Shown: positions 12,060-20,969 of the stretch, piece by piece
Numbering within the stretch: the stretch's first letter is position 1
Layout: every line of letters starts with the position of its first letter
Origin: Pseudomonas viridiflava
GTDB lineage: Bacteria; Pseudomonadota; Gammaproteobacteria; Pseudomonadales; Pseudomonadaceae
Assembly (NCBI GenBank): GCA_900596015.1
Contig: UVIF01000010.1
Location: 62,001 to 126,000, forward strand
DNA: 64,000 nucleotides
Direction of reading: 5' to 3'
The notes under the pieces: model-generated
The model's database searches: none
What the model saw: the letters and a program-made list of their open reading frames with translations, nothing else
What the model was told of the DNA's origin: nothing
Program-made: the position numbers and the translations under genes

Positions 12060-12842
12060 ATGCGTAAACAATTGATGGTTCCTGCTTTGTTGGCTCTCAG
12101 CGTTGGCCTGGCAGCTTGCTCCACTCCGCCGAACCCTAACCTGGAACAGGCGCGGACCAATTTCTCGTCCCTGCAGACCAACCCCAAGTCGGTGCAACTG
12201 GCGGCCCTGGAAACCAAGGACGCGTCGGAGTGGCTGGACAAGGCTGACAAAGCCTTCCGCGACGACGCCGATGCGAAGAAAGTCGACCAACTGGCCTACC
12301 TGACCAACCAGCGCGTTGAAGTGGCCAAGCAGACCATCGCCCTACGCAGCGCCGAGGAAAACCTCAAAGGCGCAGCTGCCCAGCGCGCTCAGGCTCGCCT
12401 GGATGCCCGCGATGCTCAGATCAAGAAGCTTCAGGAAAGCCTGAACGCCAAGCAGACTGACCGCGGCACCCTGGTGACCTTCGGTGACGTACTGTTCGAC
12501 CTGAACAAGGCCGAGCTGAAATCGTCCGCGTTCGTCAACGTGGCCAAGCTGGCTCAGTTCCTTCAGGAAAACCCTGATCGCAAGGTCATCGTCGAAGGCT
12601 ACACCGACAGCACCGGTTCGGCTGCCTACAACCAGAGCCTGTCCGAGCGCCGCGCCACTTCGGTGATGGCTGCACTGGTACGCGCTGGCGTCGAGCCTTC
12701 GCGCGTCGTCGCTCAGGGCTATGGCAAGGAATACCCTGTTGCCGACAACACCAGCAACTCGGGCCGTGCCCAGAACCGCCGCGTGGAAGTGACCATTTCC
12801 AACGACAACCAGCCTGTTGCGCCGCGCTCCTCGATGCGTTGA
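12060..12842 (+). CDS. OmpA family lipoprotein with DUF4398-like N-terminal part (copy 2)
   Basis: Protein of 260 residues. I chose ATG 12060 (MRKQLMVPALLALSVGLAAC) because it gives the same distance to the lipobox as copy 1 and AAAGGATGAAG precedes it; ATG 12051 is too close to AAAGG. The helical region (KSVQLAALETKDASEWLDKAD) is followed by an OmpA_C domain (LVTFGDVLFDLNKAELKSS, VIVEGYTDSTGS, LSERRATSVM, NRRVEVTIS). In copy 1 the VEG(H)TDSTGS motif has His; here it is Tyr. Likely murein-binding. Terminator at 12862. Confidence 0.92.
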   Translation: MRKQLMVPALLALSVGLAACSTPPNPNLEQARTNFSSLQTNPKSVQLAALETKDASEWLDKADKAFRDDADAKKVDQLAYLTNQRVEVAKQTIALRSAEENLKGAAAQRAQARLDARDAQIKKLQESLNAKQTDRGTLVTFGDVLFDLNKAELKSSAFVNVAKLAQFLQENPDRKVIVEGYTDSTGSAAYNQSLSERRATSVMAALVRAGVEPSRVVAQGYGKEYPVADNTSNSGRAQNRRVEVTISNDNQPVAPRSSMR

Positions 12843-12861
12843 TGCTTCTGGATGGTGAAGA

Positions 12862-12889
12862 AATCCCGGCCTGTGCCGGGATTTTTTTT
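12862..12889 (+). terminator. Terminator after OmpA-like copy 2
   Basis: An AATCCCGGC/GCCGGGATT hairpin with a CTGT loop is followed by a run of eight T. It lies 20 bp after the stop codon. Confidence 0.88.
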
Positions 12890-12979
12890 GCCCGTCGTGC
12901 CGTGACGATGATTATGTAGCGCTCATCGCTGCCCCTGTTCACAGCCAATGACGTCTTCACTCGATGAAGGAAGACGTGC

Positions 12980-15900
12980 ATGTCCGCTAGCCCCTCGAAA
13001 CACCTGACCCGTCAGTATGAAACCCTGGTATCGCCTCTTGACAGCGCGGACCAGCCCCCTTGGTTCGAACGGGCCAGCGCCGAGCAGCGGCGCCAATTGC
13101 AGGAACATCACGGACGCAGCTGGCAGGCCCGACAGCGTGCAACGCAAGCGTTCGGCACCCTGAAGAGCCTCTATCGGTTCATCCGCAGCAACCTGTCGAA
13201 CACCGACTGGGCAAGCGTTACCCCCAACGATGTATGGGCCATTCAACACCGGCTTTCGCTGGACGAGCAATACGCTGCCTATTTGCGTTCGGCATCGACC
13301 ACGCCGGTGCTGCGCGCTGTGATGCAGGATGCCTACCAGGCCATCCTGCAGGAAGAAACCGCGCTGGCCAGTATGCGCGAGCACATAGGCAAGCCAGGCC
13401 GCAGGATGCTGGACTGGTTGATCAAGGGCTTTGCAACCGGCTCGGCGGAATTTGCCCAGCAAGGCCTGTATGTGGATGAACAGGCAGTGCAGATCTGCTC
13501 GTTGCAGCTGTTCGATGAAGTGGCTGCGCCCGAGATCATTGTGCTGGGCGCAGATGACGACGCCGCACCCTGTGTGGCGTATATCCCAGGTCATCCGCTG
13601 CACCCGCTCAAACAGTACCCTTCGCGTGTGCACTTCTTCGCCAGCGTGCGCAGAGAACTGCTCGATGCCAGGTTTCAGCACTTCTTCAGCCGTTTCATCG
13701 CGCTGTCCGACCTGCCCCTGATGACGGCCGGATGGCTTGACCCAGACACCGTGAGCCAACTTCCGATGCAAGCCCCGGCGCTGACCCAGGGTCTGCGCAT
13801 GCATCTTCGGCAAAGCCGTGAACAACGCCTGCTCGCCGACGCGGCGGTGCTGATTCCTACCAGTGCCGAGGCAGCTGCACGGTTGCAGCAGCAGTGCCCG
13901 TCATTCGCTCGACTCATTCAGCAGCACCTGATCCTCGGTGCAGGTGTCGGCATCGGTGCCGCAGAAGAACCGGAAGGTCGCCAGCCCTCGGATTGGATGA
14001 TGTCGATGAGCAACGTACGCGTCGGTGCCGCGGACAGGCGCTGCTGGCTTCCAACGCTGGGCGAGTATCGCCTGACCGACGCCGAGGCGCCTGCAGGGCA
14101 GCCTGATGAACGAGGGCTTTACCGTCTGGCCACCGGCCAGGCGATCAAAATCAACCAGGGTTTCTACCGCGTCGAGAAGACTGCCACAGAACAGTGGCGT
14201 ATTGCACATCCGAATACCCGTGACGCCTATCTGCCACTACTGCGCCACAACGGCAAGGGCGCGTGGTACCACCAGCACGAAAAGCCAGAGCACTGGAAGC
14301 GGCTCTCGCTGTTGCGCCGCCTCGGCCCATCGAGCGATGGCTTCGACGACCAGCGCCTGCTGGAGGTGGCGCGGATCAGCGGGGTCGGCAACGACCCGTT
14401 GCGCAGCGTCTACCTGGCAGGCAAACCGGTCCCCATGCTGTTGAATTACACCTTGAAGCGCGCACGCCTCATCGACGATGTCGCGCAGGTCATCGAGCGG
14501 ATCAGCAAGGGCCTGCCGGTACCCGAAGGCTACGATGTGCCGCAGCTGCGGGCGTTCTACCACGCAACTGCCAGGCGTCAAACCCAGCCGGAGCAGGCCT
14601 TGAGCCGCAAGCGCCGTGGCGACCCGACGCCGCCACCCTGCCAGCAACCTTCTGCCTGCACAGGCGCGCCTGCGCCACCGCTGGAAGCAGACCTGGACTT
14701 GCTGCACTGGTCGATGTTGCTGCACAGGGCCATCCTGGCCCACCGCTTCGAGCTTGCCGAGATTCCAGCCGACAGCGCTACCCGTGAGTTGCGTCGTCGC
14801 TACCCCGGCATTCCCCTGCAACTGGCACAGCTGTTCATCGATGACAACCGCGAGGCGGTCGCCGCGTCATTGCAAACGCCCGACGCCGCTCTGCCTCTGG
14901 ATGTGGCACAGCAGGCCCGTCAGCTCGAACAGGACGCTCGACTCATCCATGCCCTGGAAGGTTTTACCGTCCCCTCCACGCTGAACAACGACACCTTCAT
15001 CCTAGCGGTGCGATTGCTTGAATATCTGGACGGCTGGCAACCCGGTACCGCCCTGCTGCTGCGCGACGGCGGCCGATCCGGTGCGCCTCTGGCAGAACTC
15101 GGGGCCACGGATGTCGACACCGTATCGGTCTACCGCGACGATGAAGAAGGCTGGTATACCATCGACGCAGACCGGGTGCTGTTACCCCAGGACCTGAGCG
15201 AATACGGCTTCTATCGTGCCCTGCTCCACGCGCTGCCCCCGCAACAACGCACCGCGATTGGCGTGGGAATCAATGAGCCTGAACGCTTGCACCAGCGCCT
15301 CAGCGAAATGGCACTGACCCGTCGCAGTCGGGCCCAGACCCTGCTCAATCTGCCCGTGCCGCGTACGTGGCTGAGCCCCACGCCGGGCACAGTGGCACGG
15401 CGCGACGCCTGGCCCCACGAGACAGAGATGTTCGATCGCGACCCGGCCACTGCAAGACTTGAACGCTTGTTCACCCCCACCTCATCGGCCTTCATGACCT
15501 CTACCGCCGAGGACTACCTTGGATACCTGCTGCAGCACAACGTACCGATCGGCCCGATGCTCACCAGACTCGAGCAGGAGCGCCCTCGCCTGTTCGCCAG
15601 CGCAAGGTCGTGGGCCGAGCAAGGCACTGCAGGGCGCATACGGCGAGAACGTGAAAGAGCGGTCGACGACCTGCTTCACGCATGGGAGGCGCGGATCGCC
15701 CTGCGCCCTGCAAGCCTGGATTTGACCGCGGGCGATTTGGGTGCGCTGCCGCCTCTGGACATTGACCTGCCGGCAGTCGAGTACCTGCGTCTGGTTGGCT
15801 TCGAGCAATTGGACAACCTTGATTCATTGCTGCGGCATATGCCCAATCTGCGTCGACTGGAACTCATCGATCTGACGATGACCGTCCTTCCCGAAGCGTT

Positions 15901-17668
15901 GAGCGGCCTGCACAATCTGCGCTTGCTGGACCTGTCACGCAGTAACGTGGCCCCTGAAGCCATCGCGGCGGTTGGCACGTTAGGGCATCTGCAGACCCTG
16001 ATCCTCAATGACATGCGGTTACCAGGCTTCAGCTGGACACACCGGCAGATCCGTCGCCTCACCGCCAGCGGCTCCCTGCACACCTTGACGCTGCAAAACT
16101 CCAGGGCCGAGTTCGAAGCGGGAGTATTTGCCGTACTGGCCAGCCGTAGATCGTTGCACACGCTGAACCTCACCCAGAACCTGATCATCCTGAGCGCGGC
16201 AGACGCCCGCGACCTTGCAACCATGGTGCAGCTACGAGTACTGGACCTGTCGAACAACCCGTTGATACCCGGACAACTCTTCAATAGCCAAGAGCATGCA
16301 CCAGGCACCGGCCAGGGTATTGCGACGGCGCCGATGACCTTGGACCTCAGCCGTCTGGTACTTCTCGAGGAGCTGGACCTGAGCGCCACCAACCTGGATC
16401 ACTGGCCAGTGGGCCTGGAATCGCTGCCACGCTTGCACCACGCCGACCTCAGCCATCTGAACATTGCCAGCGTGCCGCCAGGTGCCGGAAGTACACCGGG
16501 GCTTTGTCTGTACAGCGCCTCGTTGCCGGAGCCTCTGCGCTCGCGCTTTGAAGCAGAAATGCGCACGGTGGACAATGTCTACCTCGAACCTGAACCCTCC
16601 GAATCAATGGATTCGGAGTGGTCGCCAGGCTCACCGATTTCACCCCTCTCGCCAGGGCAATCCGCCAGCGCACGCGACGAGCGCGTGGTCCGCGACGCGC
16701 CTCGCCTGCTCACCGGGCTGACGCCCGAAGCGTTGGAGCAGGCCAATCAACTGCTGATGGATCCGAGTCCGGCCGCAGTTGACTTCTTCGGGCTGCTGCT
16801 GCGCATGGATCGGTCCCTGCAGGCCAGGCAACCCGGCGCCAACATGCGCAGCCGCATCCAGGCGCTGATTCGCAGCGCGTTCAACCCGCCGATGCGTACG
16901 GCGTTGTACGAGCAGGCGCAGGAAGCAGTGAGTTGTGTCGATCGCGACGCCTTGGTCTTTTCGCAGATGGAGAGTCTGATGCGGGCTGACGAAGTACTGG
17001 CGAGGGCCAGTGACGAGTCTTCGGCGACGGAACTGATTGCAATGGCCACAGAGCAATGGCGCTTGCTGCGTTTGCGTGAATATCTGGTGTTCCACGCGCG
17101 CAACTGGAGTCATCAAGGCCACGAGGTCGACTACAGCGAACTCGAGCTGTACTTCCGGATTGCGCTGGCCACTCGCCTGGGGTTGAGCGACCAGCCGACG
17201 GTTCAGGTCTACACGAGCTACACAAACTGGGTCACCCCACAGATGCTGGAGGACGCCTGCGCCTATGCCTTGGTACGTCAGGATGACGCATGGATGAAGT
17301 ACTTGAACCAGCAGCCGTACTGGCAGCGTTTTATGACGTCTGCGTACAGTGGCCACAGCCAGGCCATCGATCGCTGGCGCCAGCGGTTGGGTGAAGCACT
17401 GGATGCGGCGGCCAATGAAGGCCAGCAGCCGCCTGCTCTGTCAGAAAGCGAACGCCAGCGCTTGCATCAGGTGTTAGTCAGCAGCGGCCAACTGAGCCCG
17501 CTGATGCCCCTGCCCCTCGTGCTGGTGTTGTCCGACACGGAGCACAATGGTGTAAGCCCATACAGCCTGGCGTATGCGGCATTGGCAGAGCTGGTGGAGC
17601 AAGCGCGCCTGGAATTGACCCGCAAGATTGTCCAGGCTCCGCAACCCGGCCCGTCGTGGCGCCGCTGA
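12980..17668 (+). CDS. DUF6543-LRR-NEL protein: putative E3 ubiquitin ligase effector
   Basis: Very large protein of 1562 residues; the ATG at 12980 is preceded by GAAGGAAG. The N-terminal about 700 residues (PWFERASAEQRRQL, VAYIPGHPLHPLKQYPS, FFSRFIALSDLP) resemble DUF6543, annotated as a dermonecrotic-toxin-like domain. Residues about 920-1170 hold leucine-rich repeats (LRLLDLSRSNV, LRVLDLSNNPL, LEELDLSATNLDHWP). The C-terminus matches the NEL domain of IpaH/SspH ligases: CVD at 1319-1321 is the CxD catalytic motif, followed by QWRLLRLREYLVFHA and VDYSELELYFRIALATRLGL. NEL enzymes pass ubiquitin to host proteins after secretion. No signal peptide, chaperone or secretion gene is nearby, so the export route is unknown. 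Confidence 0.88.
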   Translation: MSASPSKHLTRQYETLVSPLDSADQPPWFERASAEQRRQLQEHHGRSWQARQRATQAFGTLKSLYRFIRSNLSNTDWASVTPNDVWAIQHRLSLDEQYAAYLRSASTTPVLRAVMQDAYQAILQEETALASMREHIGKPGRRMLDWLIKGFATGSAEFAQQGLYVDEQAVQICSLQLFDEVAAPEIIVLGADDDAAPCVAYIPGHPLHPLKQYPSRVHFFASVRRELLDARFQHFFSRFIALSDLPLMTAGWLDPDTVSQLPMQAPALTQGLRMHLRQSREQRLLADAAVLIPTSAEAAARLQQQCPSFARLIQQHLILGAGVGIGAAEEPEGRQPSDWMMSMSNVRVGAADRRCWLPTLGEYRLTDAEAPAGQPDERGLYRLATGQAIKINQGFYRVEKTATEQWRIAHPNTRDAYLPLLRHNGKGAWYHQHEKPEHWKRLSLLRRLGPSSDGFDDQRLLEVARISGVGNDPLRSVYLAGKPVPMLLNYTLKRARLIDDVAQVIERISKGLPVPEGYDVPQLRAFYHATARRQTQPEQALSRKRRGDPTPPPCQQPSACTGAPAPPLEADLDLLHWSMLLHRAILAHRFELAEIPADSATRELRRRYPGIPLQLAQLFIDDNREAVAASLQTPDAALPLDVAQQARQLEQDARLIHALEGFTVPSTLNNDTFILAVRLLEYLDGWQPGTALLLRDGGRSGAPLAELGATDVDTVSVYRDDEEGWYTIDADRVLLPQDLSEYGFYRALLHALPPQQRTAIGVGINEPERLHQRLSEMALTRRSRAQTLLNLPVPRTWLSPTPGTVARRDAWPHETEMFDRDPATARLERLFTPTSSAFMTSTAEDYLGYLLQHNVPIGPMLTRLEQERPRLFASARSWAEQGTAGRIRRERERAVDDLLHAWEARIALRPASLDLTAGDLGALPPLDIDLPAVEYLRLVGFEQLDNLDSLLRHMPNLRRLELIDLTMTVLPEALSGLHNLRLLDLSRSNVAPEAIAAVGTLGHLQTLILNDMRLPGFSWTHRQIRRLTASGSLHTLTLQNSRAEFEAGVFAVLASRRSLHTLNLTQNLIILSAADARDLATMVQLRVLDLSNNPLIPGQLFNSQEHAPGTGQGIATAPMTLDLSRLVLLEELDLSATNLDHWPVGLESLPRLHHADLSHLNIASVPPGAGSTPGLCLYSASLPEPLRSRFEAEMRTVDNVYLEPEPSESMDSEWSPGSPISPLSPGQSASARDERVVRDAPRLLTGLTPEALEQANQLLMDPSPAAVDFFGLLLRMDRSLQARQPGANMRSRIQALIRSAFNPPMRTALYEQAQEAVSCVDRDALVFSQMESLMRADEVLARASDESSATELIAMATEQWRLLRLREYLVFHARNWSHQGHEVDYSELELYFRIALATRLGLSDQPTVQVYTSYTNWVTPQMLEDACAYALVRQDDAWMKYLNQQPYWQRFMTSAYSGHSQAIDRWRQRLGEALDAAANEGQQPPALSESERQRLHQVLVSSGQLSPLMPLPLVLVLSDTEHNGVSPYSLAYAALAELVEQARLELTRKIVQAPQPGPSWRR

Positions 17669-17680
17669 TGGCTCGCGTGG

Positions 17681-18568
17681 CTAAGGGAAGTTGGGGACCT
17701 CTCCCAACCTGCGGATGCCATTGAAGTGCTGCGGGTCGTCCAGGTACCGCAGCATGACCTGGCGCCAGGTCGGGTCGGCGAAGGTCTGCACATGGCCGCC
17801 GCGGGTCAGCTGCAACACGCGCGGCGGCGATGCGTGCTTGTACAGCTCGATACCGTTGTTCAGGGGTACGATGGGGTCGTCCATGCTTTGGAAGATCAAT
17901 GCCGGCGTGCCTTTGAGCTTGGCGACGGAACGGTTCGCGCTGTCGCTGTCGGGCACCAGCCACGACAGCGGCACCTGCAGTGGCCAGGTCAGCCATGACG
18001 TGCTCAGTGCGTACTGGCCGACGGCGCGGTAACTGGCGGGTACGCCATCGAGCACCACGGCCTGGAGGCGCTGACGCTGGCTGGGGTGTTCGGCCAGGTA
18101 GTGCACGGCCATGGCGCCACCCAGGCTTTGCCCCAGCAGGACCAACGGCCTGGCTTGCACCTCGGGCTTGGCTGCCAGCCATGCGAACGCTGCATCGATG
18201 TCCTGGTAGATCGCCGGCAGGCTGGGCGAGCCCTCCGAAACGCCGTAGCCACGGTAGTCGAGCATCAGCACCTGGTAGCCTTGTTCGGGCAACCACCAGC
18301 TGCCCCCGAGGTGCCAGGCAAGGTTGCCACCATTGCCGTGCAGGTGCAGTACGGTGCCCTTGACCTCCACGCCGGGCTTGGCGGGCAGCCACCAACCGTG
18401 CAGGCGGGTGCCATCGGCGGCCGTCAGGCTGACGTCCTCGAAGGCCAGCCCGGCTTTTTCCGGCGTGAACGGCAAACCCTGCTCGGGGTAGAACAATAAT
18501 GAGCTGCAGCCATTCAGTAGCGCAGCCAACAGCAATGTGAGCAGGCGTCGCGGCAGGCAGGTCATCAT
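17681..18568 (-). CDS. Lipoprotein alpha/beta hydrolase
   Basis: Protein of 295 residues from ATG 18568 (MMTCLPRRLLTLLLAALLNG); ATG 18565 is equally possible. The lipobox LLNGC places the mature N-terminus at Cys21. The serine nucleophile lies in GQSLGG (Ser148); Asp in SMDDPIVP (230/231) and His259 in RGGHVQTF complete the triad, and HGNGGN forms the oxyanion loop. The family resembles human ABHD12/13-like and E. coli YfhR-type hydrolases; the substrate is unknown. Its 5' end and upstream REP were duplicated (see 18531-18692). It converges with the NEL gene 12 bp away. Confidence 0.88.
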   Translation of the reverse strand: MMTCLPRRLLTLLLAALLNGCSSLLFYPEQGLPFTPEKAGLAFEDVSLTAADGTRLHGWWLPAKPGVEVKGTVLHLHGNGGNLAWHLGGSWWLPEQGYQVLMLDYRGYGVSEGSPSLPAIYQDIDAAFAWLAAKPEVQARPLVLLGQSLGGAMAVHYLAEHPSQRQRLQAVVLDGVPASYRAVGQYALSTSWLTWPLQVPLSWLVPDSDSANRSVAKLKGTPALIFQSMDDPIVPLNNGIELYKHASPPRVLQLTRGGHVQTFADPTWRQVMLRYLDDPQHFNGIRRLGEVPNFP

Positions 18569-18704
18569 GTGCAACGTCCGGACGCGGCTCGCGCCGCTGC
18601 TACAGGGGGGCGGTGCGGCAATGTCAGCAGGCGTCGCGGCAGGCAGGCCGTCATGTGCAACGTCCGGACGCGGCTCGCGCCGCTGCTACAGGGGGCCGGT
18701 GCGG
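18531..18704. repeat. 86-bp tandem duplication carrying REP units
   Basis: The segment from about 18533, covering the first codons of the hydrolase gene, its start and a 24-bp REP unit (18581-18604), is repeated 86 bp further on (REP copy 18667-18690) with a few changes. The second copy retains a start-codon-like ATG and the CLPRRLLT-coding stretch but leads nowhere, because 86 is not a multiple of three. REP units are in the plus orientation, GACGCGGCTCGCGCCGC core. Confidence 0.8.
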
Positions 18705-18717
18705 TCGCGTCGGCAGG

Positions 18718-19995
18718 TCAGAGGATGTTCGAGTAGTCAGCTTCAATTCGGTCCAGGCTCAAGTGATTGAGGAAGTTCGAGAAGCACATCCAGGCGGACA
18801 GTGCATTCATGTCGCGGAACTGTTCGGGCAGGTACTTGGGCGGCGTCACCAACCCTTCGTCGACCAGCTGGCGCAGCGTGCGCATGTCCTCCAGGGTGGT
18901 CTTGCCACAGAACAGCAGCGGCACCTGTTCCAGCTTGCCCTTGCGCACGGCCAGCTGAATGTAGTTGTAGACCATGATGAAGCCTTTCAGGTACGACAAG
19001 TCCTTGGTGAACGGCAGACCGGTCGGGGTCGAGCCGCGGAACACTCGGCTGGCGTTGCCATAGGCCTCGGGCATTTCGAAGCCTTCTTCGCGGAAGAATT
19101 CGAACACCTGCAGGAAGTCGGCGCCCTCCTCGACCATGTGGATCGCGCGCGTACGATTGGTCAGCTTGCGCAGACGGCTCGGGTAGGAAGCGAAGGCAAT
19201 CACTTCCATCAGAATGGCCAGGCCTTCCTGGGTCACCGTGGACGATGGCGGCCCCTTGGATAGAAAAGTGCAGATCGGCTGGTTCTGGCCATTGAGGGTG
19301 GTGGCCACATGGACCAGGCCCTCGTGCACCTCGAGGGCGCGTACATCGCGCTCGTTGAACATGGCATCACTGCGGATCTTGATGTAGTCCGCGCCTGCGG
19401 CAGCATCGGCGACGATGCCATCGGATTCGAACACGCGGATGGTGCCCTCGGTTTCGCCGAACACCCGGTTGAGGCGCCCTTGCAGCATGTTCACTGCATC
19501 CTTGGCGGTCAGGGTCTTGGCTTCGTCCTTGAGATCGCCGCGCCCGGCAATGTTGTTCAGGTAATCGGAGAGCATCAGGCCGAGGTCGGCCAAGGTCGGA
19601 TCGCCAGCATGAAACGCATCCGACGCGGCGCCGTACAGCTCCTGCGAGATCAGGCCGAAGTCCTCGGTGCCGCGTGCCTCGAGCATGCGCACCACCATGC
19701 GGTACTCCTTGCACATGCGCCGCATGATCTGCCCGACCGGGTTGAACTGGCCGAGCTGACGGGTGATGTCGCGCTCGATGTTCTGGAATTCCAGCTTGAC
19801 CGCACTGGAGTCGAAGCCCAGGGCGCGATTCTGGTAATAGTCGCGGTCGACCGCAGGCATCTGCTTGCCGCCCGCCTGCAGAAAGCCGTGACGAATGGAG
19901 TCGTCCCATTTCACCGCATCGAGCACGCGGATCGGCGTCTGCGCGTGCACGATGCGGTCGGACAGGTCTCGAATCGTCTGCTGATACTCGTCCAC
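18718..19995 (-). CDS. DUF1704 (QEGLA motif) metallopeptidase-like protein
   Basis: Protein of 425 residues starting at GTG 19995 (VDEYQQTIRDLS) with GAGGAG upstream. It carries HEGLVH (residues 224-229) and TQEGLA (255-260), the hallmarks of DUF1704, annotated as 'flavohemoglobin expression-modulating QEGLA motif protein'. The eukaryotic member MATCAP is a zinc tyrosine carboxypeptidase that uses the HExxxH histidines and the QEGLA glutamate as ligands; by analogy His224, His229 and Glu257 bind zinc here (inference). No signal peptide. It lies 58 bp downstream of a TetR gene on the same strand. Confidence 0.85.
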   Translation of the reverse strand: MDEYQQTIRDLSDRIVHAQTPIRVLDAVKWDDSIRHGFLQAGGKQMPAVDRDYYQNRALGFDSSAVKLEFQNIERDITRQLGQFNPVGQIMRRMCKEYRMVVRMLEARGTEDFGLISQELYGAASDAFHAGDPTLADLGLMLSDYLNNIAGRGDLKDEAKTLTAKDAVNMLQGRLNRVFGETEGTIRVFESDGIVADAAAGADYIKIRSDAMFNERDVRALEVHEGLVHVATTLNGQNQPICTFLSKGPPSSTVTQEGLAILMEVIAFASYPSRLRKLTNRTRAIHMVEEGADFLQVFEFFREEGFEMPEAYGNASRVFRGSTPTGLPFTKDLSYLKGFIMVYNYIQLAVRKGKLEQVPLLFCGKTTLEDMRTLRQLVDEGLVTPPKYLPEQFRDMNALSAWMCFSNFLNHLSLDRIEADYSNIL

Positions 19996-20053
19996 CGTAC
20001 TGCTCCTCGTTCTGGCTCGGCCCGCCGGCAGCGGACCTCTCACTGCATGGGGC

Positions 20054-20764
20054 TCAGCTCAGTACCCACTGCATGAAACGGGTAAGGATGCCGAGCATTT
20101 CTCGGTCGGCATCGGCAGGGGCACTGGCCAGCAGCCCCTGATATTCCATCCGCCCGATAATCGCCGTCAACACCTGTGCGTCCTGCGACGGTTCGCGCGA
20201 GCCAAGCACCTCGAGCATCTGCCGCCCGCCCTGCAGAAGAATGTCCTGATGCGCCAGCACCAGTTCGGCCAGGCGCGGGTTGAGCAACGCTTCCTGACGA
20301 AAGGCCTGCTCGGCGATCAAGTGGTCGCGACGGGTCTGCAACTGATGCGTGACGTAGTCGGCAGTCAGGCGGGCGATTTCGTCGGCCAGTGCGGCGCGGG
20401 CCTGGGGGCTGCCGTCGCCACTGGCGATCAGGGCGCGCAGCAACTCTTCGGTGTTGCTCCACAGCTTGGCCATGAACACGGCGCTGCGCTCGACGTACTG
20501 AGCGAAGGCATCGTTGAGCAGGTCATCGATGTCCTTGAAGTAGTAGGTGGTGGCCGACAGCGGCACCCCGGCTTCGGCGGCCACGGCGCGATGGCGCACA
20601 CCCCGCACCCCATCGCGCACGACGATGCGCATGGCTGCGTCGAGGATTTCCTGGCGGCGCAGTTCGCTGCCCTGTCGGCTGGCCTTGCGGCCTTGATACT
20701 GGACGTTGCGGGCGAGCGTCGAGGCAACGCTGGCGGCTCCCTGTCTGGGTGTGGCTGGGATCAC
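20054..20764 (-). CDS. TetR family transcriptional regulator
   Basis: Protein of 236 residues starting at GTG 20764 with AAGGA upstream. The N-terminal helix-turn-helix reads RRQEILDAAMRIVVRDGVRG, then HRAVAAEAGVPLSATTYYFKD, close to the TetR consensus. The C-terminal helical ligand domain is unassigned. It probably controls itself and the downstream DUF1704 gene (58-bp gap). The upstream region holds an inverted pair of REP units. Confidence 0.93.
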   Translation of the reverse strand: MIPATPRQGAASVASTLARNVQYQGRKASRQGSELRRQEILDAAMRIVVRDGVRGVRHRAVAAEAGVPLSATTYYFKDIDDLLNDAFAQYVERSAVFMAKLWSNTEELLRALIASGDGSPQARAALADEIARLTADYVTHQLQTRRDHLIAEQAFRQEALLNPRLAELVLAHQDILLQGGRQMLEVLGSREPSQDAQVLTAIIGRMEYQGLLASAPADADREMLGILTRFMQWVLS

Positions 20765-20805
20765 TGCTCGTATCCTTTGAGTGAGTGGGAGTGGGTGCGG
20801 GCCCC

Positions 20806-20897
20806 GACGCGGCTTGCGCCGCTGCTACACGATAGCGTAATCGCCTGTAACGACGGCGCAAGATCGCAATCCCTGTAGCAGCGGCGCGAGCCGCGTC
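20806..20897. repeat. Inverted pair of REP units (REPIN)
   Basis: One 24-bp unit at 20806-20829 (GACGCGGCTTGCGCCGC core) and its inverse at 20874-20897 are separated by 44 bp. This is the layout of a REPIN, a form mobilised by RAYT transposases in pseudomonads. No RAYT gene is in the window. It lies between tetR and lysS. Confidence 0.8.
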
Positions 20898-20931
20898 GGC
20901 GGCCAACAACGACACCGCTGATCTGCGCTCA

Positions 20932-20957
20932 TAAAAAAGCCGCCCCATGGGGCGGCT
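20932..20957 (-). terminator. Terminator of lysS
   Basis: On the minus strand GCCGCCCCATGGGGCGGC, a 9-bp perfect palindrome, is followed by TTTTTTAT. It begins 13 bp after the lysS stop codon. Confidence 0.92.
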
Positions 20958-20969
20958 GATCAACGACCG

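Noticed and set aside
12980..17668. NEL gene as recent foreign DNA
   Set aside because: By eye its GC content and codon use look like its neighbours, and there is no integrase, tRNA or repeat boundary. Transfer cannot be supported from this window.
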